Shown here one piece after another: positions 41,704 through 51,845 of a stretch of DNA of 64,000 nt. Position 1 is the stretch's first letter; every line of letters begins with the position of its first letter. The notes under the pieces are model-generated. The model had not been told where the DNA came from and did not search any database. It saw only the letters and a list, made by a program, of their open reading frames with translations. The translations under genes were made by a program, and so were the position numbers. Source of the DNA: Bombiscardovia coagulans (lineage in GTDB: Bacteria; Actinomycetota; Actinomycetes; Actinomycetales; Bifidobacteriaceae); assembly GCF_002259585.1 (NCBI RefSeq), contig NZ_MWWS01000004.1, positions 310,001 to 374,000 of the forward strand, read 5' to 3'.

Positions 41704-44145
41704 ATGTCCCACCAGCAACAGCAGCCACAAAAGTCACAACAAGTACAGATTGACGACATACCACCTCAACATGTACACGACTTGAACGACGTAATCCAAG
41801 CTGTCGTTAGTCTGTTCACTGTTGTTATCGTCACACTAATCGCTGTATATTTGCGAGGAGTTGCCGCTGGTGTAGAGTCAGATGTCCATAACGCCGGGCG
41901 CAAAATGGATTGGCTGGCCGATATCCCAAGCTCGCTACTCCAACAGAGCGTCACTATTGGCGTTGTTATTATTGTTTTAGCCCATCTCCTGCTCAGTAAG
42001 GAATGGCTACAACTCATCACTGCCCCTCTAGCTATGTTCTGTGGATACGGCGCCTTATGGCTAACCTCGACGCTTATAGTCCATGCTCAATCAGCACCTC
42101 TAATTAGTGCTTTTAGCTCCCAGTCAACCATCGGAACTTCAGTGCTGCTACCAGACATCTATGCCGGCATGGCAGCCTTCTTGTGTGCTGCCGGCCCCCG
42201 GAGAATGCGTCAGAGTGTAAAGTGGAGCTGGAATGCCCTGTATTTGCTAGCACTCATCATGGTTGTCATCTCAGCACATTCTATCAGTGCTGTTTTAGTT
42301 TCCTTCTCCATAGGCTGTGCTATTGGCTTGCTGATACGATTCGCTGCGGGCACGCAGAACAAGGGGATCTGGGGAACAGCCTTAGTTCAGAGTTTACAGT
42401 CAATCGGTCTTGAACCCACTCAATTAAGTCGTGTCACTACCGAACAGGATGAGAACAATCTGCTGGCCCCAACTCTCGATGATGATCTTGTCGAGTCCTC
42501 TCGAATTTATAGCTTAGAAACTCGTAATGGGAATAGATACATTGTTTCTGTATTGGATGGACAACTCCGTACAGCTGGGTATTTACTTCAGCTTTGGCAA
42601 TGGATCAAGTTGTCAGGTGTATCCATGCGCCACGATCGTTCTGTACGAGACTTGACACAGCACCATATGGCGATACTCCTGGAACTTAAAGAACTGGGAC
42701 TACCAGCTATGCATCCATACGGAATGGTAGAAAACGGTGAATCATTAGTCTTTGTTCTCAGTACTGATGAGCGCTTACAGGAAGTTCACCCTGCCGAGAT
42801 GAGTGCGGAAGATGCCAGTGAACTCATGGAATACCTGTCCACTGCCCACAAACGCGGGTATACACACCGTCGCATAACACCCGATACCATTGCCCGTGAT
42901 CAAAACGGCCACATGGTTATTGCCGGTTGGCATAACGGTGATAGCGCCTCGTCTGCTGCAAATATTGCTTTCGATAAAGTACAGCTTCTAGCACTCATTG
43001 CTTCGTATCTGGGTGTACAACAAGCACTTACTGGTGCCCGTAAAGCATGGGGAGATGAGACATTAGTGAGTCTTGTTCCCTTTATTCAAATGGTAGCTGT
43101 GCCCAAAACCACGCGTATGCAACCACAATGGTCTAAGCAGGTTTTGAGTGATTTACGCGAACAAATTCGTGCCTTAGCACCCACCCAAACAGCTGCTGTT
43201 GCCTCACCGGTAACACTATCGAGATTTAGCCTGCGCTCCTTTTTAGCAATAGCACTGCTAGTCGTAGCAGTTATTGTTGTTATCACTCAACTCAACTTCC
43301 AACAAGTTATTCAGGCTGTGCGAAGCGCCAACCCCTGGATGGCTGCTTTAGCTTTTGCTTTTGGATGTTTGGCATGGGTTGGTTGCGCCGTCACCCTTGG
43401 CATCTTTATAGATAAACAAAAGAGGCACCCATTCTCAATTCTGGTTTCGCAGGTAGCCTCTTCCTTCACCTCCGTATCAATGCCAGCAGGTGTAGGCCCA
43501 GCTTTCGTCAATCTTCAATACCTTCGCCATTGCGGATACAGCACCACGTTAGCGACAGCGATTATGAGTGCCGTAGTGGCTGTCCAATTTGCCACTACAT
43601 TCCTACTACTCATTGTGATTGGGCTTTTCACTGGGCGCAATACACTTTCCGGCATGATACCAACCAATACCTTAGTGATCGTAATTGGCGTTGTTGCTAT
43701 AGCAGCTGCTCTGGCGATGGCAATCCCCTATACACGTCAACTCATTGTTGACAAGCTTCTTCCTATAGTGTCTTCATATGCCCATCAACTCATAGATATC
43801 TTAACCCAGCCTCAACAATTAAGCATCGCTGCTGCAGGAGCTGTTCTCCAGTCAGTTGCTTTAGGGTTTAGCTTTTGGGCCTCCCTGTTGGCTTTCGGCT
43901 GGCATACCAATGTATTCGAGACCACCTTCGTCTTCCTCATCGCCAATACGTTAGGTTCAGCCGTTCCCACTCCAGGAGGACTCGGAGCAATTGAGGCAGC
44001 TTTGTTCTCTGCTTTCAGCCTAGCAGGAGTCCCCTCTGCTATAGCAATTTCTGCAACTTTAGTCTTTCGCGTAGCCACGTATTGGCTCCGGATTCCCATC
44101 GGAGCAGCTGCCATGCGTTGGTTAGGTCAGCGTAACTTAGTATGA
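41704..44145 (+). CDS. Kinase-like/flippase-like (LPG synthase TM) fusion membrane protein
   Basis: 813 residues. N-terminal half: five hydrophobic segments (about 35-215), then a soluble region (about 252-440) that looks like a degenerate protein kinase, with HRRITPDTIARDQNG resembling a catalytic loop and no DFG. C-terminal half (about 500-813): eight or so spans with SVSMPAGVGPAFVNLQYL and NTLGSAVPTPGGLGAIEAAL, the lysylphosphatidylglycerol synthase transmembrane/UPF0104 domain. This domain moves lipids across the membrane or acts in cell-wall assembly. Similar three-part proteins occur in other actinobacteria. Only 2 bp separate it from purB, so it is probably co-transcribed. Confidence 0.85.
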   Translation: MSHQQQQPQKSQQVQIDDIPPQHVHDLNDVIQAVVSLFTVVIVTLIAVYLRGVAAGVESDVHNAGRKMDWLADIPSSLLQQSVTIGVVIIVLAHLLLSKEWLQLITAPLAMFCGYGALWLTSTLIVHAQSAPLISAFSSQSTIGTSVLLPDIYAGMAAFLCAAGPRRMRQSVKWSWNALYLLALIMVVISAHSISAVLVSFSIGCAIGLLIRFAAGTQNKGIWGTALVQSLQSIGLEPTQLSRVTTEQDENNLLAPTLDDDLVESSRIYSLETRNGNRYIVSVLDGQLRTAGYLLQLWQWIKLSGVSMRHDRSVRDLTQHHMAILLELKELGLPAMHPYGMVENGESLVFVLSTDERLQEVHPAEMSAEDASELMEYLSTAHKRGYTHRRITPDTIARDQNGHMVIAGWHNGDSASSAANIAFDKVQLLALIASYLGVQQALTGARKAWGDETLVSLVPFIQMVAVPKTTRMQPQWSKQVLSDLREQIRALAPTQTAAVASPVTLSRFSLRSFLAIALLVVAVIVVITQLNFQQVIQAVRSANPWMAALAFAFGCLAWVGCAVTLGIFIDKQKRHPFSILVSQVASSFTSVSMPAGVGPAFVNLQYLRHCGYSTTLATAIMSAVVAVQFATTFLLLIVIGLFTGRNTLSGMIPTNTLVIVIGVVAIAAALAMAIPYTRQLIVDKLLPIVSSYAHQLIDILTQPQQLSIAAAGAVLQSVALGFSFWASLLAFGWHTNVFETTFVFLIANTLGSAVPTPGGLGAIEAALFSAFSLAGVPSAIAISATLVFRVATYWLRIPIGAAAMRWLGQRNLV

Positions 44146-44358
44146 ATCTTTCTTTTTTTATGGCGCAAAAAACAGTTTTGACTGCATACTTGTGTTCATT
44201 TCCCTCTAAAAACTACTTAAATTAGCAAATTTCGCGTAAAAAATGACCAAAACCCGCTAGAATCCAGCATTCTTCTTCAGATTGCGCTAATATCAGACAT
44301 GAACATTGGGTTTCCTGGAATAAGCAGGGAAGCCCCCATAAGTAAGAAGGATACTTTT

Positions 44359-44643
44359 ATGGCATACAACAAATCTGATCTGGTCTCGAAGATTGCTCAG
44401 AAGTCTAACCTGACCAAGGCTCAGGCTGAAGCAGCTGTCAACGCTTTCCAGGATGTCTTCGTCGAAGCCATGAAGTCTGGTGAGGGCCTGAAGCTCACCG
44501 GTCTGTTCTCCGCTGAGCGCGTCAAGCGCGCCGCTCGCACCGGCCGCAATCCTCGCACCGGCGAAACCATCAAGATTCCAGCATCCTATGGTGTTCGTAT
44601 CTCTGCTGGCTCCCTGCTGAAGAAGGCTGTATCTGACAAGTAA
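44359..44643 (+). CDS. hup: DNA-binding protein HU
   Basis: 94-residue histone-like nucleoid protein. MAYNKSDLVSKIAQKSNLTK, then GLFSAERVKRAARTGRNPRT (DNA-binding arm start) and GETIKIPASYGVRISAGS match the HU/IHF family, with the arm Pro in TIKIPAS. It dimerises and bends DNA. The ATG at 44359 has GAAGGA upstream; the longer open frame from 44299 is leader. The codon choice is clearly biased to preferred codons (CGC, CTG, GGC), as expected for a very highly expressed gene. Confidence 0.97.
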   Translation: MAYNKSDLVSKIAQKSNLTKAQAEAAVNAFQDVFVEAMKSGEGLKLTGLFSAERVKRAARTGRNPRTGETIKIPASYGVRISAGSLLKKAVSDK

Positions 44644-44656
44644 GCTCTCAGTCGCC

Positions 44657-44699
44657 AAAACGCTCGTCACTCTTGTGAGGACGAGCGTTTTTTATTTTT
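44657..44699 (+). terminator. Rho-independent terminator of hup
   Basis: Stem AAAACGCTCGTC / GACGAGCGTTTT with an 11-base loop, then TTTTTTATTTTT. It follows the HU stop codon by 13 bp. Confidence 0.93.
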
Positions 44700-44814
44700 G
44701 TGTCACCATGGAGCTACAAGTATTGACATCACTCCCAACAGGAATCTTGAAAGAAAAGCATGCACCGGGCAAGCACCGTCAAATTACTCGATACCCATGT
44801 GCCAACATACATTC

Positions 44815-45645
44815 TTACCGCAAGTATTGTGCTAAATCCTGTGCAATCAGACCATTTGAAGCGACCACATCATTGTTATGATCCCAACTGACAGGTTCAC
44901 CATTCCACTGGCTCAGTTTCCCTTCAGCTTCCCAGACAACTACGGCACCGGCAGAAACTGCGGGTATGTCCCATGAGTGAAGCATGGGCTCAAAATAGGC
45001 ATCGTACGACCCATCAGCCACCCTGCATAGGTCGAGAGATGTAGGCCCTACCCTTTTGATGTCAGCAGGTTTTCCAGCCATTTGTACCACAGTTTTCAAG
45101 GCTCGTTCTGACTCACGTGGGAAATAAGACATGCCGAAACTCACAACTGCACCTTTGAGAGCAGGAGTGGTTGAAGGCATAACTTTCTCACGCTTATCAC
45201 CCACTGTTGTCCGGCGAACTCTGATAGCTCCCTGCCCTTCAGCGGCCATGTAGGTAACTCCAATAACTGGAGCATGAACAACACCTAGAATCGGCCTAGC
45301 CTTACCCGAGTGGTCAACTTCGAATAAGGATATGGTGATTGTCCACTCGGCCATATCCCGTACGTAGTTAATAGATCCATCAATGTGCCCCAGGCACCAA
45401 TACCGTCCGCCAGGTTTACGGTCAGATCCTACATCTTCCCAAAAACCGTCACATGGATCAAAATCGACAATTTTAGTTCGACAATAGCGTATAAGACGGT
45501 CGTCGATCTCTGAAACAAAGCGCGAATTTCCTTCTGACCGCACCTGGTTGCGCAAATCATGTGGATTTATTTGGTCCTGTAAAGCATGACGGCCGGCCTC
45601 AACAGCAATATGGGCTGCCTGTATGGTCAAATCGCGTAATTCCAT
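44815..45645 (-). CDS. Inositol monophosphatase family protein
   Basis: 276 residues. Seen: RFVSEIDDRLIRYC, FWEDVGS in place of the usual EE/GEES, the metal motif in altered form YWCLGHIDGSINYVRDMAEW (usual WIVDPLDGTTNF), and the C-terminal SWDIPAVSAGAVVVWEAEG with the WD..A motif. The first metal site Asp is His-Ile-Asp-Gly-Ser, so the fold is right but the motifs are divergent. Substrate could be inositol phosphate, a nucleotide or fructose bisphosphate. AAAGGGAA lies before the ATG. It ends 115 bp beyond the HU terminator, convergent with hup. Confidence 0.85.
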   Translation of the reverse strand: MELRDLTIQAAHIAVEAGRHALQDQINPHDLRNQVRSEGNSRFVSEIDDRLIRYCRTKIVDFDPCDGFWEDVGSDRKPGGRYWCLGHIDGSINYVRDMAEWTITISLFEVDHSGKARPILGVVHAPVIGVTYMAAEGQGAIRVRRTTVGDKREKVMPSTTPALKGAVVSFGMSYFPRESERALKTVVQMAGKPADIKRVGPTSLDLCRVADGSYDAYFEPMLHSWDIPAVSAGAVVVWEAEGKLSQWNGEPVSWDHNNDVVASNGLIAQDLAQYLR

Positions 45646-45999
45646 TTCCCTTTACTGACCTCCCTCATGTTCCTGACCCGGTCATAGTGAAATAACCCAG
45701 AACGAATAGATTACTCATCATCTCCCTCGCAAAGACGACTTTCAGAAATACCTCGTAGCAATGTTATGAGTATCGGGTCAACCCCTCAACTGAACCTATT
45801 CGCACTAACTCAACTCTGTCAGCGCACTGCCGAGCACCACTGCTATTACCTAGTACTCTATCATCTGTGTTAACTGACTCCAGCACATGCGCATGTATCA
45901 ACTGAAGTCTCGATTCTCAGGACCAAGTTAGATACAACCTCTGCTGCTGAACCAAAGTGGGCTCTTGTAAACTAGCTCTTGTTTCAAGAACAAGAGGGC
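45646..45999. other. 354-bp gap with one hairpin
   Basis: Lies between fmt and the inositol phosphatase gene, both minus. No gene seen. A hairpin CTCTTGTT / AACAAGAG with a 5-base loop at 45976-45996 starts three bases beyond the fmt stop codon and may be a terminator; it has no strong T-run on the minus strand. The rest must contain the promoter for the phosphatase gene. Confidence 0.45.
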
Positions 46000-46974
46000 T
46001 TAGTCGCAATAACTTTGCGCACTGAGTCGAGCCCCTCTTGCCCAGTCAACCGCCTTCATCGCTCTCTTTCCGGCTGCCTTTACTTCCAGAAGCTCGATGG
46101 ATTCGGTCTTAGTACCAACCCATACAGCATGCTTACTGACAGCGATGCTACCAGCTGCTAGCTGTTCACTAGGATGCTCACTCTCTGACGGTACTGGTCT
46201 AGCAGACAAAATGTGCAACAGAATACCATCGTCGGAATGATCTGAGTGGAGTAAGCACCATGCTCCAGGGTCAGGTGTGCATGCTCGGATTTGTCGGTCA
46301 ACAGCAAAAGCTGGCAGGTCGAAACGGATATGAGCATCATCCGTCGTAATTTTGTTAGCAACTTCATAAGCACCTTGCGGCTGCGGCTGCGGCAGTGCCC
46401 TGCCCTCAGCAACAGCTTGTAGGGAAGCAAGCAACAGTTGTCCACCATCTTTAGCTAAGCGTCCCAACAATTGTCCAGCATTTTCATGTTCACCAATTGT
46501 AACTGTTGACTGAGCAAGGACGGGACCTTCATCCATCCCTTTAGTCAAACGAAATACACTCGCCCCAGTGATGGTATCTCCGGCCCAGATCGCACGTTGA
46601 ACGGGTGCTGCCCCCCTCCATTGTGGCAAAAGAGAGAAATGCAGGTTGTACCAGCCCTGTTCTAAGGCAAGTAAGACAGGCTCTTTTAAAATTCGTCCAT
46701 AAGCTACTACGGCACCACACTGTGCACCTGTGGCAGCTATAGTCTCAAGAGAATCCGGGTTAGAGGGATTATCTTCAAGAACAGTAATACCATGAGCCAG
46801 TGCTACTTGTTTGACTGGACTCGGTGTTAAACGTCGCCCTCTACCCTGAGGTGAGTCCGGTCTCGTGAGTACAGCAACTACCTGGAAATGCTCAGCATCA
46901 TCTAGTAGGAGCTCCAGAGCTGGTACTGCCACTTGAGGAGTACCAGCAAATAACACTTTAAGAGGTTGACCCAT
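46000..46974 (-). CDS. fmt: Methionyl-tRNA formyltransferase
   Basis: Formylates initiator Met-tRNA with 10-formyl-THF. 324 residues. FAGTPQVAVPALELLL at the N-terminus, VVAYGRILKEPVL and the active-site region YNLHFSLLPQWRGAAPVQRAI (Asn, His and Asp of the SLLP motif region), then DDAHIRFD in the C-terminal tRNA-binding domain. Start at the ATG at 46974 rather than the GTG one codon upstream; AAGGTG lies just before. It follows the HAD hydrolase gene on the same strand, 68 bp away. Confidence 0.96.
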   Translation of the reverse strand: MGQPLKVLFAGTPQVAVPALELLLDDAEHFQVVAVLTRPDSPQGRGRRLTPSPVKQVALAHGITVLEDNPSNPDSLETIAATGAQCGAVVAYGRILKEPVLLALEQGWYNLHFSLLPQWRGAAPVQRAIWAGDTITGASVFRLTKGMDEGPVLAQSTVTIGEHENAGQLLGRLAKDGGQLLLASLQAVAEGRALPQPQPQGAYEVANKITTDDAHIRFDLPAFAVDRQIRACTPDPGAWCLLHSDHSDDGILLHILSARPVPSESEHPSEQLAAGSIAVSKHAVWVGTKTESIELLEVKAAGKRAMKAVDWARGARLSAQSYCD

Positions 46975-47042
46975 CACATCACCTTTTCATCTTTGGCAAA
47001 CTTACCAGAGTTGACTAATATCTATAAGTTTACGTCTTGCAA

Positions 47043-47747
47043 TTACTGTACTTGTGGAATAGTAATACCAGCTTCAATTAAGGCAGTCCGAAGCCGGTAA
47101 GGATCTTCATAACGCAGCCCGCGTATACCAGCTGAATTCGCACCCAGCACGTTTACCCCTAAATCATCGATAAACAGAGTACTTCCAGCAGTGATTTTGA
47201 ACTGGCTAAGAGCCAACTCAAAGATGTCGGTATGAGGTTTACGCATATGCACAAAACCAGAAACTACTTTACCGTCCAAAAGATGAAGAACCTCATATTG
47301 TTCCCAGACCAAAGGGAAAGTTTCATCAGACCAGTTAGACAGCCCCCACACACCGATTCCTGCTGCTTTCAAATCTTCAACCAGCTTGCGAGCTCCAGGC
47401 ATTGGTCCAGTTAAGGCATCGACCATATTATCACAGTAGTAACGGAACATACTGGCCCATGGCTCACCATAGTGTTCACGAATCCATGCAACGATCTCAT
47501 CTGATTTGTAACCTTCGTCCATCATGTCATTGGCATCATAAAAACCAGAACAGTTATTATCCATCATTTGTTCAATGTGTTCGCGTGAGTACCGACTGAT
47601 GAGCGCAGTGGCAGGATCCCAATTTACTAAGACATTACCAAAGTCGAAAATAATATCAGTCACATGATTGCCCTCGGCCTGCGCTGCTTTATCTGTGGCA
47701 ACGATAGTATCAGCTGGAAGATTTACCTCTCCTGGATATCCACTCAT
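47043..47747 (-). CDS. HAD-superfamily hydrolase, subfamily IA
   Basis: 234 residues. Motif I DIIFDFGNVLVNWD (nucleophile Asp and the general-acid position taken by Asn), motif II GVWGLSNWSDET, motif IV FIDDLGVNVLGANSAGI. In the first motif the usual DxDGxL is DFGNVLVNW, which is typical of the YihX-like alpha-D-glucose-1-phosphatase group. A small-molecule phosphatase is likely. The ATG at 47747, after GGGGTAGGT, is preferred to the GTG at 47780. Confidence 0.85.
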   Translation of the reverse strand: MSGYPGEVNLPADTIVATDKAAQAEGNHVTDIIFDFGNVLVNWDPATALISRYSREHIEQMMDNNCSGFYDANDMMDEGYKSDEIVAWIREHYGEPWASMFRYYCDNMVDALTGPMPGARKLVEDLKAAGIGVWGLSNWSDETFPLVWEQYEVLHLLDGKVVSGFVHMRKPHTDIFELALSQFKITAGSTLFIDDLGVNVLGANSAGIRGLRYEDPYRLRTALIEAGITIPQVQ

Positions 47748-47890
47748 ACCTACCCCATCCTTTGTTTGTAGCACACTCACAGCAGTCCATTACCGTTCTT
47801 ATGGAACCGCCAGCATGTAATCCTTATGCAAGCACTGTGCATCGACTCACCTAAAGCAGTATCACGAAACTTAACGATGGCAAAAACTGC

Positions 47891-50137
47891 TCATGTAAGA
47901 TCCTTGGGGTCCATACAGAACTTAAGTTCACCTCGTCCTCTTGTGGCAACGTATGCAGACACAGCTGTATGCAAGCGCTGCGCTAAAAGATCGCGTTGAC
48001 TGGGAACGACTCGGACTAAAGCCCGCACCCGATCCATAGTTCCTTCCAGCGGCTGTATGGTGAGCTTCGACTCAGGAGCGATTGGAGCAGGACCCCATAC
48101 ACTAGGTACATGTTCCCCTGCAACGTTGAGACTTGATATATCGCCCGCACCCGAAGCACCTGCTTGCTCTAATGCCCAGTCAACAGCATCCCTACTGCCC
48201 CACACACTAGCCGCCGCAGTAGATGGAGGTAGCCCTGTCTGAGTTCGGTCTTCAAGTTCAGCAGCAGACAACAAATCTGGTCTCCACGTCATCAGTGCCT
48301 GAGCCAGACTTGGATCAGTTTCACCCAAAATTAAAACCTGACCTCCCTTTTCACGTGACTGACACAAGGAGACAATTTGCATCCAAGAGGTCAACATATC
48401 TAGCCTTGCATCAACACCCCAGGCGTATAGCGAAGTCCAAGCGTCGACAATAGCTATAGCTTGGTATCCGTTTACTAATCCACTGCCTGCCTTCTCAATA
48501 CGAGGTTCTGCCCCTGGGGTGGCTATGACAAGTCTGGGCCGATCGTCGATGCTTTCTACGATTCCTCTAGGCTGTGCAGGAGTCGAAATAGTGATAGGAA
48601 CACCTTTAAAGAGCAGACGCAGTTCTTGAGCAGTACCTGTAGCCCCCACTCGTACAAGCCGCATTCGATCGGACCCGCAGTCCTTGCACTGCCAGTTAAC
48701 AGCCGCATGACCACACCAAGCACAACGAGGGGCATGACCAACCGTCTGTATAACAATAGGACCAGTGCAGCGTGGACACCGAGCCATCTTATGACAGGAA
48801 GCGCAAGTGAGAGCTTGCGATTGACTGTCTTGGGGAATCGAGAGAAGGACAGGACCTGTTTGCAGTGCCTTGGTGAGAACAGTAACCGCGGTATGAGGTA
48901 TACGAGCACCGATGGCAGGATCGGCTAGACGAGCTAGTTCGTCACGATTGAGCCAACGTACCCATGGTAGACGGGCAGCTATTGCCTCACGGCTAGGAAC
49001 TAGTGCTTGGGCAGGTCCGGTTACTCCTGATGTTACTTCTTCAGCGTCAGTTGAAGTCTCCCATTGGGACCGAGCCGAACGAGCATGACTTATCGTTAAA
49101 AAAATTCCATTATGGAGCTTTGCCCTCAAGCGCAAGACTCCACGAGCATTAGCGTATGGAGCCATCCCATCCGTATTCTGGTATGCTGCATCATCAACAA
49201 TTGCAAAAACCGCTGACCCTTCCACGGGTGCATACATAGCAGCTCGTAAGCCCAACACACACGAAACCTGCCCTTGTGACAAGGCTACATAGGAGCGGTA
49301 ACGCTCAGCTGGTGCCATAGAAGACCCCATGAGCACAAAGTGACCATTCCAAGAGGTTTCTCCATCTCCATGAGGAGCGAAAGATTGTAAACCGAATCTT
49401 TGAAGCTGACGAGATAGGCTTTCCATATGGCGTACATCTGGTAAAACCACAACGACTGGCTTGCCAGCTTGAAGAGCTTGAACGATAATCCACAAGCAGG
49501 TAAGCTCCCACTGTTCCGGACCCGGTAATGCGTCTAGGGCGAAGGTAGCAAACGCATGTCCTGCTAGAGCACTTGAGAGCATGTCTAGCTTCGGATACGC
49601 CTGGCCTAGGTCCTCCCTCAACTGGGTGAGTAATTGTCCTGCTTGGGCGCTCGACTTGGTATCGAAGATTGGAAGCTGTGTACCAACCTGACCAGCCTGT
49701 TCCTTCTCAATGCGGGCCACCCGTGGAGGCAGAGCCAATCGAAGAATGTTAGCACAAGTTCCACCGTAAGCTTTGGCTATATTTTCAATATCTCTGCGGG
49801 TAGTCGACGATACCAGGGCCTTCGTGCTGAGTATTCGCTCTATATATTTTAAAGAACCGCTCGGCGCATCACTGTGTTCAACTCTTGCCCAAATGACTCC
49901 AGTAACCCGCCTGCCACCAAATCGAACACGAACTAACGTGCCTGGTTGCGCTGAATCGTCGTCTTTAGCATCAATAAGATAATCGAAAGTCCGTCCTAGA
50001 TGGGCTGCTTGCACATCGAGTACAACCTGAGCCACAGGCATATGCTCACACTGCGTATGCCTGTGCTGGCGGTTCTTATGGTGGTTGTTTGGAACCAAAC
50101 CATCAAAAGCTAACTGCTCCGCTACCGGTTGCCCCAA
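47891..50137 (-). CDS. priA: Primosomal protein N' (PriA), probable non-helicase form
   Basis: 748 residues. The N-terminal 3'-binding domain (VAQVVLDVQAAHLGRTFDYL ... VRVRFGGRRVTGVIWAR) and the eight-cysteine zinc-binding insert (CASCHKMARCPRCTG ... CAWCGHAAVNWQCKDCGSDR) are those of PriA. The helicase lobes are degenerate: the region that would hold GxTGSGKT reads ALQAGKPVVVVLPDVRHM and no Walker A is seen. Actinobacterial PriA proteins are known to be of this form, so it probably restarts replication forks as a loader without unwinding. The start is TTG at 50137, with GGAGGAG just before it. It follows metK by 25 bp. Confidence 0.9.
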   Translation of the reverse strand: MGQPVAEQLAFDGLVPNNHHKNRQHRHTQCEHMPVAQVVLDVQAAHLGRTFDYLIDAKDDDSAQPGTLVRVRFGGRRVTGVIWARVEHSDAPSGSLKYIERILSTKALVSSTTRRDIENIAKAYGGTCANILRLALPPRVARIEKEQAGQVGTQLPIFDTKSSAQAGQLLTQLREDLGQAYPKLDMLSSALAGHAFATFALDALPGPEQWELTCLWIIVQALQAGKPVVVVLPDVRHMESLSRQLQRFGLQSFAPHGDGETSWNGHFVLMGSSMAPAERYRSYVALSQGQVSCVLGLRAAMYAPVEGSAVFAIVDDAAYQNTDGMAPYANARGVLRLRAKLHNGIFLTISHARSARSQWETSTDAEEVTSGVTGPAQALVPSREAIAARLPWVRWLNRDELARLADPAIGARIPHTAVTVLTKALQTGPVLLSIPQDSQSQALTCASCHKMARCPRCTGPIVIQTVGHAPRCAWCGHAAVNWQCKDCGSDRMRLVRVGATGTAQELRLLFKGVPITISTPAQPRGIVESIDDRPRLVIATPGAEPRIEKAGSGLVNGYQAIAIVDAWTSLYAWGVDARLDMLTSWMQIVSLCQSREKGGQVLILGETDPSLAQALMTWRPDLLSAAELEDRTQTGLPPSTAAASVWGSRDAVDWALEQAGASGAGDISSLNVAGEHVPSVWGPAPIAPESKLTIQPLEGTMDRVRALVRVVPSQRDLLAQRLHTAVSAYVATRGRGELKFCMDPKDLT

Positions 50138-50162
50138 GGCACTCCTCCAGCACTACTCACAA

Positions 50163-51377
50163 TCAGGCGTTGACTACTGCCTTCAATTCGTTCACTTTGT
50201 TGGTGCGCTCCCAAGCGAAATCTGGATCATCACGCCCAAAATGCCCATAAGCCGCAGTCTTTGCATAAATAGGTCGCAGCAAATCAAGCTCATCAATAAT
50301 GGCAGCAGGTCTGAGATCAAAAACCTGACGGACCGCTTCTTGAATTTGTTCACGGCTGACACCCTGCTCAGTTCCATAGGTTTCCACATTTACGGAAACA
50401 GGATCCGCCATACCTATAGCATACGCTACCTGAACCTCAACCTTGCGGGCTAGACCAGCAGCAACGATATTCTTGGCTACCCAACGAGCAGCATATGCTG
50501 CAGAGCGATCAACCTTTGTTGGGTCCTTGCCAGAGAAAGCACCACCGCCGTGATGTGCTGCACCACCATAGGTATCAACAATAATTTTGCGTCCAGTTAA
50601 ACCAGCATCTGCTGCGGGACCGCCCAGTATGAATGAACCTGTTGGATTCACCAGTAATCGATAATCCTCATGAGCCACAGTTGAGCCACAGACCTCTGCT
50701 AAGACAGGATCAATAACTTGTTGTGTGAGCTGTTTTTCTAGCCATTTTTGATCGATATCTGGATCGTGTTGTGTAGAAATGAGCACAGTATCGACCCGCT
50801 GTGGACGTTCGTTTGTGTCATACTCGATGGTTACTTGTGTTTTCCCATCTGGACGTAGATGAGGAACAATGCCTTCCTTACGAACCTGAGCCAAACGATG
50901 AGCCAACCTATGAGCGAGGTATATAGGCAGGGGCATAAGGGCGTCTGTCTCATCGCATGCATAACCAAACATGACGCCTTGATCACCAGCCCCCTGGGCT
51001 TCATATCGCTCTTCGCGGGTAGCTACACTTTCTTCAGTTACCGTAAGCTTATCAACACCTTGGTTGATCTCTGGTGATTGTTCACTAATCGCAACCGTCA
51101 CTCCACAGGAATCTGCATCCAAACCAATTTGTGAACTGGTATAGCCAATACGTCTGAGAACTGAGCGAACCTGCTGCTGAATATCTACATAGCCCTGAGA
51201 ACTAACTTCACCAAAAATGAAAAATAGGCCGGTAGCCGCTGATGTTTCTACAGCAACGTGGGAACGAGGATCTTGAGCTATAAGATCATCTAATATTGCA
51301 TCCGAGATCTGATCGCAGACCTTATCAGGATGACCTTCTGTCACTGATTCAGCTGTAATTAACCGTCGTTCCAACAT
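50163..51377 (-). CDS. metK: S-adenosylmethionine synthase
   Basis: Makes S-adenosylmethionine from methionine and ATP. 404 residues. [53 protein letters not shown] and the phosphate loop [19 protein letters not shown] match MetK, with the loop and metal residues complete. ATG at 51377 with GGTGAGGG upstream. Shares a transcript with priA downstream. Confidence 0.98.
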   Translation of the reverse strand: MLERRLITAESVTEGHPDKVCDQISDAILDDLIAQDPRSHVAVETSAATGLFFIFGEVSSQGYVDIQQQVRSVLRRIGYTSSQIGLDADSCGVTVAISEQSPEINQGVDKLTVTEESVATREERYEAQGAGDQGVMFGYACDETDALMPLPIYLAHRLAHRLAQVRKEGIVPHLRPDGKTQVTIEYDTNERPQRVDTVLISTQHDPDIDQKWLEKQLTQQVIDPVLAEVCGSTVAHEDYRLLVNPTGSFILGGPAADAGLTGRKIIVDTYGGAAHHGGGAFSGKDPTKVDRSAAYAARWVAKNIVAAGLARKVEVQVAYAIGMADPVSVNVETYGTEQGVSREQIQEAVRQVFDLRPAAIIDELDLLRPIYAKTAAYGHFGRDDPDFAWERTNKVNELKAVVNA

Positions 51378-51451
51378 CTACAACCCTCACCGCCTTCAGT
51401 ACATCCAGCCCAAGGCTACTTGTTAGTGTTTCATGTCGGCCTGGGGTGAAC

Positions 51452-51739
51452 TCAGTTTCCTTCGCTTAAATCGTCTTCGCCCAGAGTCTCTTCTAATAGA
51501 CCTTCATTAATTTCTCGGAAGGCAATAGATAAGGGCTTTTCCTGATTCTGGTATTCCACTAAAGGACCAACATTTTGCAGAAGGCCTTCATTGAGTTGGG
51601 TAAAATAAGAGTTAATTTGACGAGCTCGCTTTGCAGCGAATATTGATAGAGCATACTGAGAGTCAGTGTGCTCCATTAATTCGTCAATGGACGGGTTTGC
51701 AAAACCTTGCGGCTGCGGCTCTGTACCAAAAGATGCCAT
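51452..51739 (-). CDS. rpoZ: RNA polymerase omega subunit
   Basis: 95 residues. The conserved core [20 protein letters not shown] with [12 protein letters not shown] is the omega motif that clamps beta-prime. The C-terminal acidic tail ([13 protein letters not shown]) is usual in actinobacteria. Lies between gmk and metK on the same strand, the usual actinobacterial gmk-rpoZ-metK order. GGAGAGAG is upstream of the ATG. Confidence 0.95.
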   Translation of the reverse strand: MASFGTEPQPQGFANPSIDELMEHTDSQYALSIFAAKRARQINSYFTQLNEGLLQNVGPLVEYQNQEKPLSIAFREINEGLLEETLGEDDLSEGN

Positions 51740-51799
51740 GAAACGCTCTCTCCAATGCGGTGAGTGACTCTGATTATGTAGTTTGTTTTATGTTATCTC

Positions 51800-51822
51800 C
51801 CTGCCTCGATTTTTGAGGCAGG
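51800..51822 (-). terminator. Hairpin between gmk and rpoZ
   Basis: Perfect 8-base stem CCTGCCTC / GAGGCAGG with a 7-base loop, 24 bp beyond the gmk stop. No T-run on the minus strand, so it could be a partial terminator or attenuator between gmk and rpoZ. Confidence 0.5.
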
Positions 51823-51845
51823 TAATCCTTAGAGCTTAAGTGCAC

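Noticed and set aside
44293-44670. 125-codon minus-strand frame over hup
   Set aside because: Antisense to HU and runs through its terminator.
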